Part shown: piece by piece, positions 1 through 12,189 of the stretch | How the letters are laid out: each line of letters begins with the position of its first letter | Position numbering within the stretch: the stretch's first letter is position 1 | NCBI RefSeq assembly: GCF_018691265.1 | Contig: NW_024881330.1 | Coordinates: 15,561,386-15,625,385, forward strand | Source of the DNA: Tyto alba | Taxonomy: Eukaryota; Chordata; Aves; Strigiformes; Tytonidae | Length of the DNA stretch: 64,000 bases | Reading direction: 5' to 3' | Position numbers and translations under genes: made by a program | Notes under the pieces: generated by a model | What the model saw: only the letters and a program-made list of their open reading frames with translations | Told to the model about the DNA's origin: nothing | The model's database searches: none

Positions 1-1654
1 CATGAACAGAAGGAGAGAAAAAAAAAAACAAACCCTCAGTGGTTTTTGCCAGCAGCCACTCACACTTGACACTCTGACGGGTCTCATTGGGGGTTTCCAG
101 CACCTGAGGGCGGGCAGAGCTTTTCACTCGCCCGCACGTGTCCTTCCCCAGCTGTGGTACTCGGGGTCTGCGCAGCGGTGTGCTGTGCAGGGTGCAGGTG
201 CTGTGTAAATGCAACATAGTCGTTGATGAACCAGGAGGTGTTAACTGAGCAAAGGGCTGTGTTCTGCTTGGCGGGTTTGGGTGTAAATCCACACCGACTG
301 CGCTGACTCGACTCGATTTAGCCCAGATTTAGTGCGGTGCGACTGCGAGCAGACACTGCACACTGCGAGGAGGTATTCTGCTTTCATCACCTTTATTGCT
401 CACAACTTAGGGGATGCCCGTGTAAGCAGTGAAGCAGCTTCTAAGGGGGCTGAACCACAAAAGGAGCAGGTACTACACTGTTTATGGTGCATGGCATTTC
501 ACTCCCATCCCACCCCCTGTTTATTCTCAGTATTTATGGCATGAGAGTAATTTAGAAGTCAGTGGATAAGGTAGTTTTCAGAAAAACTAATTCCGAAATT
601 CCAGCATGATATTAAGTTCTCCTATATATGTGGTTTTTTTATTCTTTTCAGCCATAATTCTGAATGTTCTCGCATTTGTAAGGTAGACTGATGACATGTT
701 TTGGTCAAACATAAAATACTGGGCTTAATACAAAATAATAGAACAAATTATATAGTGTGGAGCATAACTGACAAAGTCAAGATAAATTGTCATCTAAAAA
801 ACCCACAAATCACATGTTTTTTATTGTAACATCGCTTGATGGGGCTGCAATTTACTAAATTCTGTTTATATCTTTAAAAAGCTTTCTACACCAAAAACTT
901 TGTCAGTGAGAAGAATATATTATCAGGGAAAGCTCAGTTTTCATACAGAGCTGTGCACGTTACATCTTGGGCTGAAGGAAATTAGAACAATCATACAAGT
1001 AAAGAAAACAAGTTCTATGTCACATATCCTTTTCGCCATTGGAGTCTCCATAGGGTTTACAGTGGCACCATGTTATTACTACTCTGGATGCTGCACACTA
1101 AGATTATTTCCATTATAAACAGTATGCCACCTAAATAAGATCTGCTTTATAATGAAACAGCAGCCACCATGATAATGAAATACTCCTCCCTGGAGACAGA
1201 GAAAATAGCTACCGATGCTGTGGAACAAGGACTTTCCATGTGTGCTCATATGGGTTTTGCATTATAAATCTCACTGATGGGGTTACAGTTTCTTCATTCA
1301 CAGTTTGTCACTCAGAAGTCATCAGTGGAGCAACCAGTTGTGTAATTTGTTTTTTTGGTTGTTTGCCTTCCAGTGACGATTAGTCCTTGATGCAATTTGC
1401 ATGATCTTATGTTATATCCATGTACGTCGCCCGGTCCACCAGAGCTTACCTTACCCTGTGCTGCTACCATGGGTTACAGGCCCAGGTTGTGCTGCTTGGA
1501 CCGTTGGGCTCCAATGCCATGTCCAAAAATTGGATTCCTGAAATGAGACCTTAGTAACTGAGCAGATCTGTGATGATTTGAGGAAAGCCTTGTGATATGA
1601 GCAAGTGTCCTTATTCCGCCGTGAAGTCCAGTGAATGAAGCACAACCCCAGAAA
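1..1654. other. Upstream intergenic sequence, no gene seen
   Basis: Mixed-composition DNA with only short open frames on both strands. No domain, splice-framed exon or RNA gene is recognisable. In mammals the gene upstream of EXT1 in the same orientation is SAMD12, so this could lie between SAMD12 and EXT1, but no SAMD12 coding sequence is visible. Confidence 0.6.
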
Positions 1655-1795
1655 CACACGTGATGTTCCCAATTCCACCACTGACCTGCTGTACGTGAAA
1701 GAACAAGTTTCTGCACGTCATCTCTTCGTGTGCCACTTCCTTATCTGTAAAATGGGACCTGCATTCACCTGTCACTGTTAAACCTTGAAACTCAA
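1655..1795 (+). repeat. MIR-like SINE fragment
   Basis: The stretch follows the MIR order: a decayed B-box end, then the core segment around CCACTGACCTGCTGT, then the conserved 3' segment ending in CTTATCTGTAAAATGGG near 1740-1757. The 5' A-box half is missing or unrecognisable. MIR-type CORE-SINEs are ancient amniote elements and survive in birds only as diverged remnants. Family assignment is by eye from the remembered consensus. Confidence 0.65.
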
Positions 1796-3002
1796 TAGAG
1801 AAACTGTAAGTCTTCCAAAAAGATTGTGTTGCAAGTGGCATTGATTTGAATGGACCAAGCGTCCTGGTACAAAAGAAACATTTTCTTTGGAAGACAAGAA
1901 GTTGGTGTCCACAGCTCATGTTTATCTGACGTTGCGCTCACTGCGCCCAGGCGCTGGTCTGTCAGAGCCTCGGTGCATGGTGTCACACTCTCACGGGTGA
2001 GGTGTTGTATCAGCCCAGACTCAGTTTGTCTAAGGCTTTTTTTCCTCTTCTGTGCACGCCTTCATCTCATTCGTGTCACTGCCTTGTCATTGCCTTCTAC
2101 TTGCTCCTCTGCACTTGATGTGATTTCTTGCCTTCTACTGCTATTAACGTTACGTGGGAAATGCACTGAGTTACTGCACATGAGAAACACCCTTCCAAAT
2201 GAAGCAGTTTTGCTTCAACTAATTGTCACCAAGGTGCTGTCCTTAGGAGGAGATAAAGCAGAGGACAAATTACTACAGGTTTGTTCTAGGGAACACAGGG
2301 ATTAACCTCTTCTTCATGGCTGTGTTGGAGCGACAGGCTGAAATGCCAGCAAGAAGGATGCACACTGGACACTAGGAAAAGCTTTCTAGGAACAGGGATA
2401 CTGAAGCAGTAGCAACTGCTTAAAGAGCTGGAGAACAGCTTCAACAAACAACCATCAGCAATCCTGACCCTGTGGTGGGGCAAGAGGAAGGACCAAGTCC
2501 TCTACCAAAATCTCTTTCTGTCCAATATTTCTGCAGGTAAGACTTGAATAGGAGTCAAAGAGTTAATTTTGTTAATTATTATTTTACTTTTCAACTGGAA
2601 CTGAATTTAGCTCTTCTTTTTCTACTTCTTCGAGGTAAAAGCCTATTACTATGTAGCTATGAATAATTCCAGACTCATTTAAGTCAATACATCAGGCTGT
2701 CAGCTGAGAAACTGGGACACATCCACTGTCCGGGCACAGAGGCAGAGCTGGAGTGACAGCAGGGATTGGGCCCACCTTCTCACCTCAAATCACTACACTT
2801 ATTGAGAGTCCTAGTCCTGTGCTATATGGCACAAATAGCAACAATTAGTGAGACTAAGAACACAAAAAGGGTGGCACCCTTTAGGGTCAGGGTAAGGATC
2901 ATGCTTCAGGCCACCTACAACATCCAGGCCTTCATCTGGTCTTTACTGGGCACCATCAGGGTATTAGGGCTAGGTGGAGAAGAGACTTGGGATGAGGGAC
3001 TT

Positions 3003-3034
3003 AAAAAAAAAAAAAAAAAAAGAAAAAAGAAAAA
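3003..3034 (+). repeat. A-rich tract
   Basis: A run of 19 A is followed by two further A blocks separated by single G. It could be the decayed tail of a retroposed sequence, but the preceding 300 bases match no element or coding sequence I know, so it is annotated only as a simple repeat. Confidence 0.8.
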
Positions 3035-5478
3035 GAACGTATTTTGAGCCCACATGTAAGCTGAAGAGAGGCAACATTTTATAGCCAACTGGCCAAAGTC
3101 CTGAGAGCTTTAGCCATCTACTGCAGAGGGCCGGCTGAGGGGGTGTGCATGGTCATCTCCAGCCTCCACCAAACACTGTAGGCTGGTTAGGAAAAATGCT
3201 TTTCCTTCACTGGGGAGTTCTACTGCAGAGAAATGAAGCCCTCCAGGGCACTTTGTAAGTCTTAGCTTGAACGCTCTGCTCTGGCACTTTCCAGGATGAG
3301 ATGGGAGAGCATGGTTGGTGCTGAGCGGTGGATGCTCAGCCTGAGGGGCACGTCGGCTCTTCTCCGTGCTGCGAAGTGGGATGGAGACACAGACTACGTG
3401 GGAGGCAAATTGTTTTATGGAAAATATTGGAAACCATTGTACTAAGCTGATTAACTCATTTTAACAATTTTATTTAGCTGCAAAAGTTGTCCCACATGAA
3501 AAGTGCAGCTGCAAGCATTTGCACAACGAAAATGCTCCCACACGCAGGAAAGACAGATAAGCCCCTGCCTGTCATCGTTATAGCAAGAAATTTTAGTACT
3601 TTTGGGAAAAATGCATGGTTATTTCTGACTTTGTTTAAGCTTTAACTCCGAGCATGAAGGATACTGTTATGCTAACTGGTTTTAAACACGTCCCTCATGT
3701 CCCAGACTCAGCCTGGTTTTGGCAATTCTTGGGAGGTAAAACTTTGTCAGAAATGGGAGGAATTGTGGGAGCCTGAGGCTCCTACTGCCTAATTCCACCT
3801 GGTGACAACTGCTGCTTGTCTTACACTGGGAAAGGAGCCCTTCTCCCCTCACCGCCACTTCCCTGAGTTCAATAATACTAGGTAGGGAAATTTTGATTCA
3901 TGTTTTCCCTCTTTCTCTGTGTTATTAGTCCCATAACAGGCTGCCTCTTAATCCCAAAGTACAGACCTTTTGGACAGTGTTCTGCTAGTCCCATGAGGGA
4001 CATGGCAACCAACAGGACAACCAAGATTGGAATATTATCCAAATGTGTTGGATCAAGGACCACCCTCAGCCTTCAGTGTTTCTCTTGGGTCACCAGTCAC
4101 ACACCCCTCCCTGTTAAATTAAAACCACTCTAAAAGCAGTGTGGTTTCAAGCGCTAGCAGCAGGACATTTATGTGGGGTTTTCAGACTGATACTTCTCCA
4201 CAGACCAGTTTGGGACCCCCTGCGTGTAGGATATTGTCTCAAAATATTGCCTGAAAGCCATCAAGGGGCATTGGTATCCAAGCACAAAAATAACAGCTCT
4301 ACCATCTCTGAAAATTTTAGCTTTAAGTTAGTTTTATCCTCTCTGGTTGTTTTGAAAGTTCGTGGCTGGTACTTTTACTCCAATTTCCTTTGCTACCCAT
4401 TGTAGGCACAGAGCTGCCTGACTTACAACGTGGTGAAATAGAAAATGCGGGCATGCATCTCCATGGAAGTATGTACTTGGGAAGCATCTGAGCGATTCTG
4501 GGGTTTACATTCTGCCGTTCATTTTGTTTTGAATGGTAGCACTGTAAAAAATCAATATGGCACATTTTAAATGGATTACGAGGCAGTTAAATGGCAGGTC
4601 TCCGAAGAGGAGTTGCAAATGAAGAGTGATCCCATGGGAGTTTTTATAGAGGGAATATTCAGGAAGCTGTTCTTGGCTGTTTACTTTAGAGGTCACGATG
4701 GATAAACAATTGAATATGAGTTCACCGTGTGATGCTCTTGCTAAAGGGGCTAATATGACCCTAAGATGTACAAATGGGAATATTGAGTGGTAGGGGAAGT
4801 TTATTAGCTCTATACCTGACATTAATGAGACAAAAATAGTCCAGTTCAGCTGTCAACACTCAAAAATCATGTTGAAAAACTGAGAAAGGTTGGGAGAATT
4901 GCTATAAGACTGATTGAAAGCCTATCTTGCAATGACCCAAAGGAGCACAATCCATTTATATTATCAGAGGAGTATAAGAGATGAATTGATCAAGATCTAT
5001 AAGTATCTATGCATGGAGGAGGAATGCAGTATCAGAGGATTATTTAATCTAGCAAAATCATATAAACCAGGAAGGCTGGAGCTAAAAAAAAAAGAAAAAT
5101 CAAGTTGAAAACGAGGCACGTTTTTCTCCTTAATGGCCTTGTAATTAACCACTAGAGAGGCTGACATTGGATAGGTTCTCCATCACCCAAAAAGATCCTT
5201 AAATTAAACATGGATGTCTTTCTACATGATGTAGCTCATGTATTGGTGTGGGAATTGCTGGTTGAAGCTCCATGGTCTGCATTATGCAGGAGGGCAGAGG
5301 AAACCACTATGGTGGCACCTTCTGGCTGTGAGATTTACCAAACTATCAAAGTGATGATGTCTGTATATCACATCCCAGCAGCATCTAGCCTGTTTATGCA
5401 ACACATGTTATGAAAAGACTGTTTGAGGGATATTTAGAGGGCTTTAAATATTTTATTAGAGGTTTGTTTTTGTTTTTG

Positions 5479-5549
5479 TTTTTTTTTTTTTTTATAAACT
5501 CAGTCTGTAAAACCAGGTAGATGAAATAAACCTTAAAAAAAAAAAAAAA
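5479..5549. repeat. T15 / A15 inverted homopolymer pair
   Basis: A run of 15 T (5479-5493) and a run of 15 A (5535-5549) are separated by 41 bases, so they could pair as a stem. T-rich TTTTTG units precede the first run. This may be coincidence of two homopolymers. Confidence 0.7.
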
Positions 5550-5677
5550 TCTCCTGAAATAGATTTCCTATACCCCCAAATCCTAGTATTAAAGGCCAGT
5601 ATCTCAGGATACTCAGAGCTTTCAATGTGATGCTCCAAGGACTCAGCCCTTCATCGTGGTTTAAAGCTCCTATTTCA

Positions 5678-5785
5678 CAGATTTATAGATGCTAAACTCA
5701 GAAGGGACCACTGTGATTATCTAATCTGGCCTTGTGCATAACGGAGGCCAGAGGGCATCCCTCAATTACTTCCAGGCTACGCTGA
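5678..5785 (-). mobile_element. Old CR1 LINE 3' end (reverse orientation)
   Basis: Read on the + strand the segment has the hallmark order of an inverted ancient CR1 tail: ATTTATAGAT, then AGAAGGGACCACTGTGATTA, then a TCTAATCTGGCC block and a GTGCATAACGGAGGCCA block. This pattern is common in turtle, crocodile and bird genomes. It is 5' truncated and well diverged, with no coding capacity left. Family is recognised by pattern only. Confidence 0.75.
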
Positions 5786-7697
5786 AGCCTTCCAGACTCT
5801 TCCTTCATACCACAGCCGAGATACAGACTTTCCCCTCCATCCACACAGATAAACTTCGCATCGTCTCACGTCTCACCGCAACATCCTTCCTTCCGCCCCT
5901 GACAAAAGAAATCTTTCCTGTCCATTCAAATTGCTGATGCAAAGATCATTGCCATTCCTGTGTCTCCTTGCCTGCCTCACTGGCTCTCCCTTCTGCCTTC
6001 CCATCAACACATCTCCTGCCCTACCTCTACCTCTTTGTCATATTTGGTACCAGCTCACTCCTGCCTCTCATGGCCCACTTTGCTCACTTTTTTTTTTTTA
6101 TCTCCTTCTTTTTTTTTCTGAACAAGGATCATGTGGTATAGCACCAGTCCATGGGGAGGGCCCCTAAGACACGTCCTTGCTGGTAAATGAAAAGATGCTG
6201 GGAGCATCTGCACCCAGCAGACTAGGTGCTGCCACACATGCTTCTAAGCTGTGACCATTTCATGACACTGGGTCTATGGGTTAAGGTTTACGGCAGCAAA
6301 AATGTGGGCAGAAAATCCACCTTTCAGAAGAAGAGGAATTCAGAGAAGATTGTGGCACATTATAGCTTCCTGTTAGCTTGGTTTGGCCTTCAAGACTGTC
6401 ACAGGATTTATGAGTGCAAAGGTAAATCCAAGGGAGATGGAGCTTTAAAAAGTGATAGAGCCATAGAGATGTGAGACATTTATTTGTGCTTCTCCAATTT
6501 ACTGCAGGGACATCACCTCCATCCTTGAGCTATTTGAGACCAAATCCTTGACTGGTGCATCAAAATCAAGGGAACGCTGTCAAGGTGTATCCATGAAAGA
6601 CCTGGATTATGGTACAGGGAGAAATCATTCATGTGAATTATTAAATGCCTCTATATCATTCCAAGGTATACAACAGCATGGTACAGTTTGCATCTAGACA
6701 AAGTCTGTATTTTAAGGCTCTCCATTTTTCTAAAAGAACCCAGCTTGATAAGCTTGAGTGCAGGAGCTCTCTTTGTAAATAAGGGTAAATTGAGTCAAGG
6801 AACAGGAGGTCCCACAACGCGGAAGTGGGCTGCACAGGAGGAACAGTCAGACCATTGAAAAGCCCATCCCAGACTTTGCTTTCTAGAGAAGAGCTCCTTG
6901 CTTTCTGCATGCAAGTAGTGCTTTGTCTGGGGTAATGGGGAAGTGAGGAGAAAGGATGCACAGAAGCAACCTACTGCCTTCACTGCTTCCGCTCTACGGA
7001 AAATGAAAATACCCTCTTTTACAAAGCCTCAGTGCTCAGAATTTTTTAACCTAAAACTGCTATACATAACTGCACAACTGGTCTCCATCTGAATTCACAA
7101 CAGTTACCTTACCTTGTGTTATGAGCAGAGTTTAATCCTTCTGGAGCCAAACTGCATAAAATTGCCAAAAGCTCCACTCAGCATTGCCTATTGACAAGCA
7201 GCCACCTCTGGCCAAATCAAGAGGAGAGCATCTGTCAGTAGGTGTTGATGAGACCATAGCATGTAACAGGCAAGACCCAACGAGCTCAGCAAGATCAGAC
7301 AAAATTTGTGTTCTCATCGGGTGATCACAGCTATCTACAGTTACACTCAACTGTCAGGGGATCACTCGCACACATCATCCTTCCTTACACAGATACTTTA
7401 TGAATTTTAGAGTTAGCAGGATGCAAATCTGACCTTTCAAGCCCATCTGTCGAAGCAGAGCTTTGGCCAGTACCTTGAAGGGGCATGTGCAGGAAAACAA
7501 AGTGGTATTAAAGAATGTCGCAAGTGTCCTTCTCTCTGAGCCAGCACAGCTGAAGCATGGGGTGGGAAGGACTTTTTTTAGCAGAGATGTAAAATTAAAT
7601 GCCCCATTGCTTGTTACTAGTCCTGGTACCATGTTGTTTTTGCAGGAAGTCATGGGCAGCTTCAATCTTCATACCTGCCATCAGTCCCGAGTGAAAT

Positions 7698-7718
7698 GCT
7701 GCTGCTGCTGCTGCTGCT
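7698..7718 (+). repeat. (GCT)7 trinucleotide microsatellite
   Basis: Seven perfect GCT units are visible. It lies in intergenic DNA 56 bases before a homopurine tract. There is no evidence that it is transcribed. Confidence 0.95.
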
Positions 7719-7773
7719 GGAATAGGTGTGTCAGACAACAGGATCATGGATTTGAACAGTGGTGAGTTAAAGC

Positions 7774-7808
7774 AGAAGGAAGGGAGGGGAAAGGGGAGAG
7801 AGGGGAGG
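7774..7808 (+). repeat. 35-bp homopurine tract
   Basis: An uninterrupted run of A and G only, made of GGGAGGGGAAAGGGG-like blocks. Such tracts can form triplex (H-DNA) or G-quadruplex structures; no function is shown by the sequence alone. Confidence 0.9.
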
Positions 7809-10741
7809 CAGTAATTCACAGAGAAATATTTCATTTAATTAACTGATTATTTACATCTCACTCTACAAATCAGAGCTAAGTATATCCATCCAAGCCAATA
7901 TACATGATTCACAGTTTGTCAAATAGATATTCTGGAAGTGAGAAGTTACAGAAATAAAATTCATGAATCATCAGTTGTTGTTTTATGCTCGTGGACAGCA
8001 TCTTTTATTACATGTAAATTCAATTTATAACCATTGCAAACAGAAAAAATAGCTAAAGTCAAGTTTGCATGGATAGAAAAATGACACACCTTTGAGAACA
8101 AGAAATTGTAAGTATGAGGATGGATTCTGCCCCATTGTTTTAGAGGGGTCCACCTGACCAACAGCAAACATCTGCAATGTCTGTTTACGGGCTCTACTTG
8201 GGGATTCTCCGTCCGGGCCTAAAATAAGCATCTACAATGATGAAGCATATCCTAAAAGCTGCCATTTCCCTCTGTTGACCATCAGAGAAAGCTCAGATAA
8301 AGACTGTGGTTTAATAGAGTTAGGTGAGATGTACTCTACTTGCTAATGCTCCTTGAAGCCAAATTCATAGACAAGTCCCTACAAATTTTGAGAATTTCAG
8401 ATGAGATACCCACTTTGACGCACAAGTCCTTCTTTGCAGTACGCTGAGCTCCTGTGGTGCTACCTATGAAGATAAAAGCTGCAAATACCTCTCCACACAC
8501 AAGTTTAAAAGTCATGTTGCAGAATCTGAGCTGAAGAGCCAAAAAGAAATGGCTCTTTTTTAATGTAAGGTTTTTCCTGCACCCATTTCACAGGACAGGC
8601 ACTTGTTACTGTGTGGGTTCACTGTGGTCACGACTCAGCCCCATCCCCCTCTTTGAGATTCATCACGTGCTTTGGCCATGGCTTGCTGGGAGGACACACA
8701 TGGTTTAGTTTGCAGAGGTAGTAAGCATGTTTCTTCATGTTCCTTTTGACATGTCAAGAAATGTCAAGGATTTGCACAGTGGGAAAAAGAGCCCCATCCC
8801 AAAACATCTCAGGTGGGGTGCCCCTGTTGAGGCCACTCCTGTCCCGTGTCTCTCTCTTCTAAAGATGCACCAAACAGGAGGACTACGCTGTGTATTTTTG
8901 TTTCTCTCGAGCACATCTGTAGAGGCAACAAACAGGTGGATATAAAGTTAGCTGTTTAACTGACGTGACTGTTTAGAAATTTAACAAACAAATTTAAATA
9001 CTACGAGGTATCTGGAAACTAGCATTTTCTTTTCTGTCTGAGACAGCAAAATGAATGGAGAGCAACATCCAAGCACTGAAAGTTAGCAGACTAGGGACAA
9101 AAATATACCAGTTGCTAGGAGATGGCATTTAATCAAGAATTTTAGGCAATAAATAAAAATGAAGTTATAGAAGAAATATTGTTTATGACAGAAATCAACC
9201 CAAAGCAAGCGGTTGTTTATGAGAGGGAGCAAAGCTGTTGTGGCCGCAGAAGAGCAAAGATGCTGCCCAACGTCATGCCTCAGGGACGGAGGTGAACGAG
9301 AAGGTTATCGACCTGACCACGGGAACAAAACCCCCGCCAGTGAAAGACATCGAGGACAAAACTCCCAGTTGAAGTTGCTGGGAAATGTGCCACTAAGGTA
9401 AATAAGGGCTGTACTTCAACCTGCAAATATCACCCTTGTCAGTGATGGAAGCCCAACCAGAACCTAAACTGTTGTGAAACTCAGCTTGCTCCCTCCCACA
9501 AATGTTGTAAAAATCACAGAAAAACACAGAAAAAGTGAATTGCTTGTGAAGTCGAATCCCAAATTCACCAGAATCTGCTGGTTTCTTTCCCCACTGAAAG
9601 CCCTACTTTCTTAATAGAATTAATACTGATAAATGCTGTTTTTAAAGACTAGGATGTCTTGTGAAATCAAATGTGCTTCAAAAGCAAGGCCACCAGGGAG
9701 TGGGCTTGGCTGCTTCTTACAGCAGCCCAGCTCTTGGTGGGATTTGTGCAAGTGGGATTTTAGCCTGTTGAAATCAAGGGCAAAATTGCAATATATCTCA
9801 ACAGGTCATTTTCTCCCACACATACACATGTAAAGGTTTGCATGTAATCTAGTCCAGCACATGGTAATCACCTACATCTTTTGAGGACTCAAACCTCTTC
9901 TGGTTCATATATAAAGTAACTATACGCAGGTATTAGAAGCAGTGTTTGCTTCAACACCACCATAACGCTGGGTAATTTCCATCTTAGACATTAACTTGAC
10001 TGAGACTGCTAAGCACTTCTACAATATTTGGCCATGGTGATTACATGAATTAGTAGGACTGAACTGTAGGGGTCCCCAGGACAAGACGGAAATTCAGACC
10101 TTTCATAACTTTGATATTACCTGAAATCCTGACTGCTGGAGCACTACTTGTTTAAACTTGCTTAGGATAGTGCTTGTCGAAGTGATTAATAATTTTCTCT
10201 GGGCAGCAGCCAAAGATCAGAGTCCATGCTGATATCTGCAATCTGCCAGAAGGCTTTGATATTGTCAACAGGGATATGGTCCAGTCTAAGTAACCACTGG
10301 TTGAGGGGATATGTACTCCTTGCTCGGAAGATCCAGAGGACTGTCCTCTCTGCTGGCCCAGCCTGTCTTTTGAAGGATAATTGCTAATTGCAGGCACTGC
10401 TGTCTGCTGCAATGGCCTCTGCAGACCTATAGGTGATAGTGGGAAGGCAGTAACGTCCATGCTGTTATATTAATGCTGCTGGTGGAGCTGGCATCTTCTC
10501 CTCATGCAATCTGGACAGCACAGATGGTACCATCACATCTGGATCTGCACTCTTGGCAGGGTCCTCCATGGTGAGGAAGGGCTAGGCAAGGACTTGTTGG
10601 TTGTCATTTGATCCCTCTGATCCCACTGGCTGGGTGGGAGAGTATCAGCCAGGGAGAGTTGGCTGGATTTTTGTCATTACATGTGGTTAAGAGCTCAAGC
10701 ACCACAGGCACCAACTGCATCTCCTTTATTTTATCATCTCT

Positions 10742-10824
10742 AGGTGACCCTGCTTGAGGAGGAAGGTTGGACCAGATATCCTCCAGAGGTCCCTTCCAAC
10801 ATCAGCCATTCTGTGACTCTCTGA
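10742..10824 (+). mobile_element. CR1 LINE 3' tail, fragment 1 of cluster
   Basis: The segment reads as the terminal CR1 3' UTR: a CCTGCTTGAGGAGGAAGG start, GGTTGGACCAGATATCCTCC, then AGAGGTCCCTTCCAAC and a CATTCTGTGA-type end repeat. Only the last roughly 80 bases are kept, which is typical of severe 5' truncation during CR1 retrotransposition. It points the same way as the two CR1 copies downstream. Confidence 0.85.
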
Positions 10825-11044
10825 TTTTTATGCCAGCAATGATTCCCGAATTTACGGAGCTGAATGTAAAGCCCAGTCAATGAGAGACCTCACCTTTGGG
10901 AACTTGCTCTTTCCTCTCCTGTGAGAGGCCTGGCCCGTGCTGTAAGACTTTCCTGTTGCACAAGCATCTTCCAGGAGGGATCTGGAGGATGCTCTGAGGG
11001 AGGATGATAACGGTGACATACACCTAGTGCAGGAAAGCATGGGC

Positions 11045-11790
11045 CCTTAGAGCAGCGTGGTAATGCACTTGGGTCACAACAGCCCCATGCAACGCTACGG
11101 GCTCGGGAAAGAGTGGCTGGGAAGCTGCCTGGCAGAAAAGGACCTGGGGTATTGTCTGACAGCTGGCTGAATATGAGCCGGCAGTGTGCTCGGGTGGCCA
11201 AGGAGGCCAATGGCATCCTGGCTTGTGTGTTGAAATAGTGTGGCCAGTGGGACTAGGGAAATGATCGTCCCCCTGTTCTCAGCACAGCTCCTCAAATACT
11301 GTGTTCAGTTTTGGGCCTCTCACTACAAGAAAAACATTGAGGTGCTGGAGCGTGTCTAAAGAAGGGCAACGAAGCTGATGAAGGGTCTGGAGAGCAAATA
11401 TTATGAGAAGTGGCTGAAGGAACTGGGGTTGTTTAGTCTGGAGAAACGGAGACTGAGGGGAGACCTTATAGCTCTCTACAACTACCTGAAGGGAGGTGGG
11501 GGTCAGCCTCTTTCCTGAAGTAACAAGTCATAGGACAAGAGGAAATGGCCTCAAGATGTGCCAGGGGAGGTATTAGGAAAAATTTCTTCCCTGAAAGGAT
11601 TATTAAGCATTGGAACAGGCTGCCCAGGGAAGTGGTTGAGTCCCCATGGCTGGAGGTGTTTAAAAGACGTGTAGATGTGGTGCTTAGGGACATGGCTTAG
11701 TGGTGGACTTGGCAGTGTTAGGTTTATAGTTGGACTCGATAATCTTAAAGGTCTTTTCCAACCTAAATGATTCTATGATTCTATAATAGC
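11045..11790 (+). mobile_element. CR1 LINE, ORF2 C-terminus plus 3' UTR
   Basis: This is a 5'-truncated CR1 copy. It opens in the C-terminal part of the reverse-transcriptase ORF, continues through the segment corresponding to [19 protein letters not shown] CR1 protein (GTTTAGTCTGGAGAAACGGAG near 11,430), and ends in the diagnostic 3' UTR with GGACTCGATAATCTTAAAGG and ATTCTATGATTCTAT. In-frame stops and a shortened stretch near 11,490-11,510 make it non-functional. Its similarity to the CR1 consensus seems high, suggesting a fairly recent insertion of the type frequent in neoavian birds; subfamily was not determined. Confidence 0.93.
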
Positions 11791-12189
11791 GCAGCCACCC
11801 TGGGCTGCAGCAGGCTTTTCTCCCAGAATGACTAGAACTGCCTTTGCTTCTGCCAGCAGCAAGCACAGAATTATCAGCATGTGATGGAGGCAGTAACCTC
11901 CATCCCTGTCGTGTCAGATGGGAAGGGCCAACTGCCCACACTATCCATCTGTCCACACCATGGCTGAGCTGGGGGCTCCCTTCAGCCCAATGTGGCTTTA
12001 AATTAATATCAGAAAGAAAGAGAGAAATGTAAGAGGCTTGTGGAAACTGTATGATTTTTTTCAGTTTATTTTTAAAAGAGTGTTCTCGTGGGCCAGTGAG
12101 AGGGTTTTGTCCCTATGAAGATGATCATAAATCAGGAGAGAGGAGCCCAGAGTATCCTTACTGTTCAGTTTGTAATAATTTGCAATAAC

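Larger units (their letters stand above)
1796..5677. other. Intergenic sequence, no gene seen
   Basis: Only short unsupported open frames are found. The block contains an A-rich tract at 3003-3034 and paired T and A runs at 5479-5549, listed separately. Nothing else is recognised. Confidence 0.6.
5786..10741. other. Intergenic sequence, no gene seen
   Basis: Only short open frames lacking recognisable homology are present. It includes a (GCT)7 microsatellite and a homopurine tract near 7.7 kb, listed separately. A faintly protein-like minus-strand stretch at 10,152-10,460 is discussed as a finding. Confidence 0.55.

Noticed and set aside
2700..3034. Processed pseudogene suggested by the poly-A at 3003
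   Set aside because: The upstream 300 bases do not resemble any coding sequence I can recognise and no target-site duplication was noticed.
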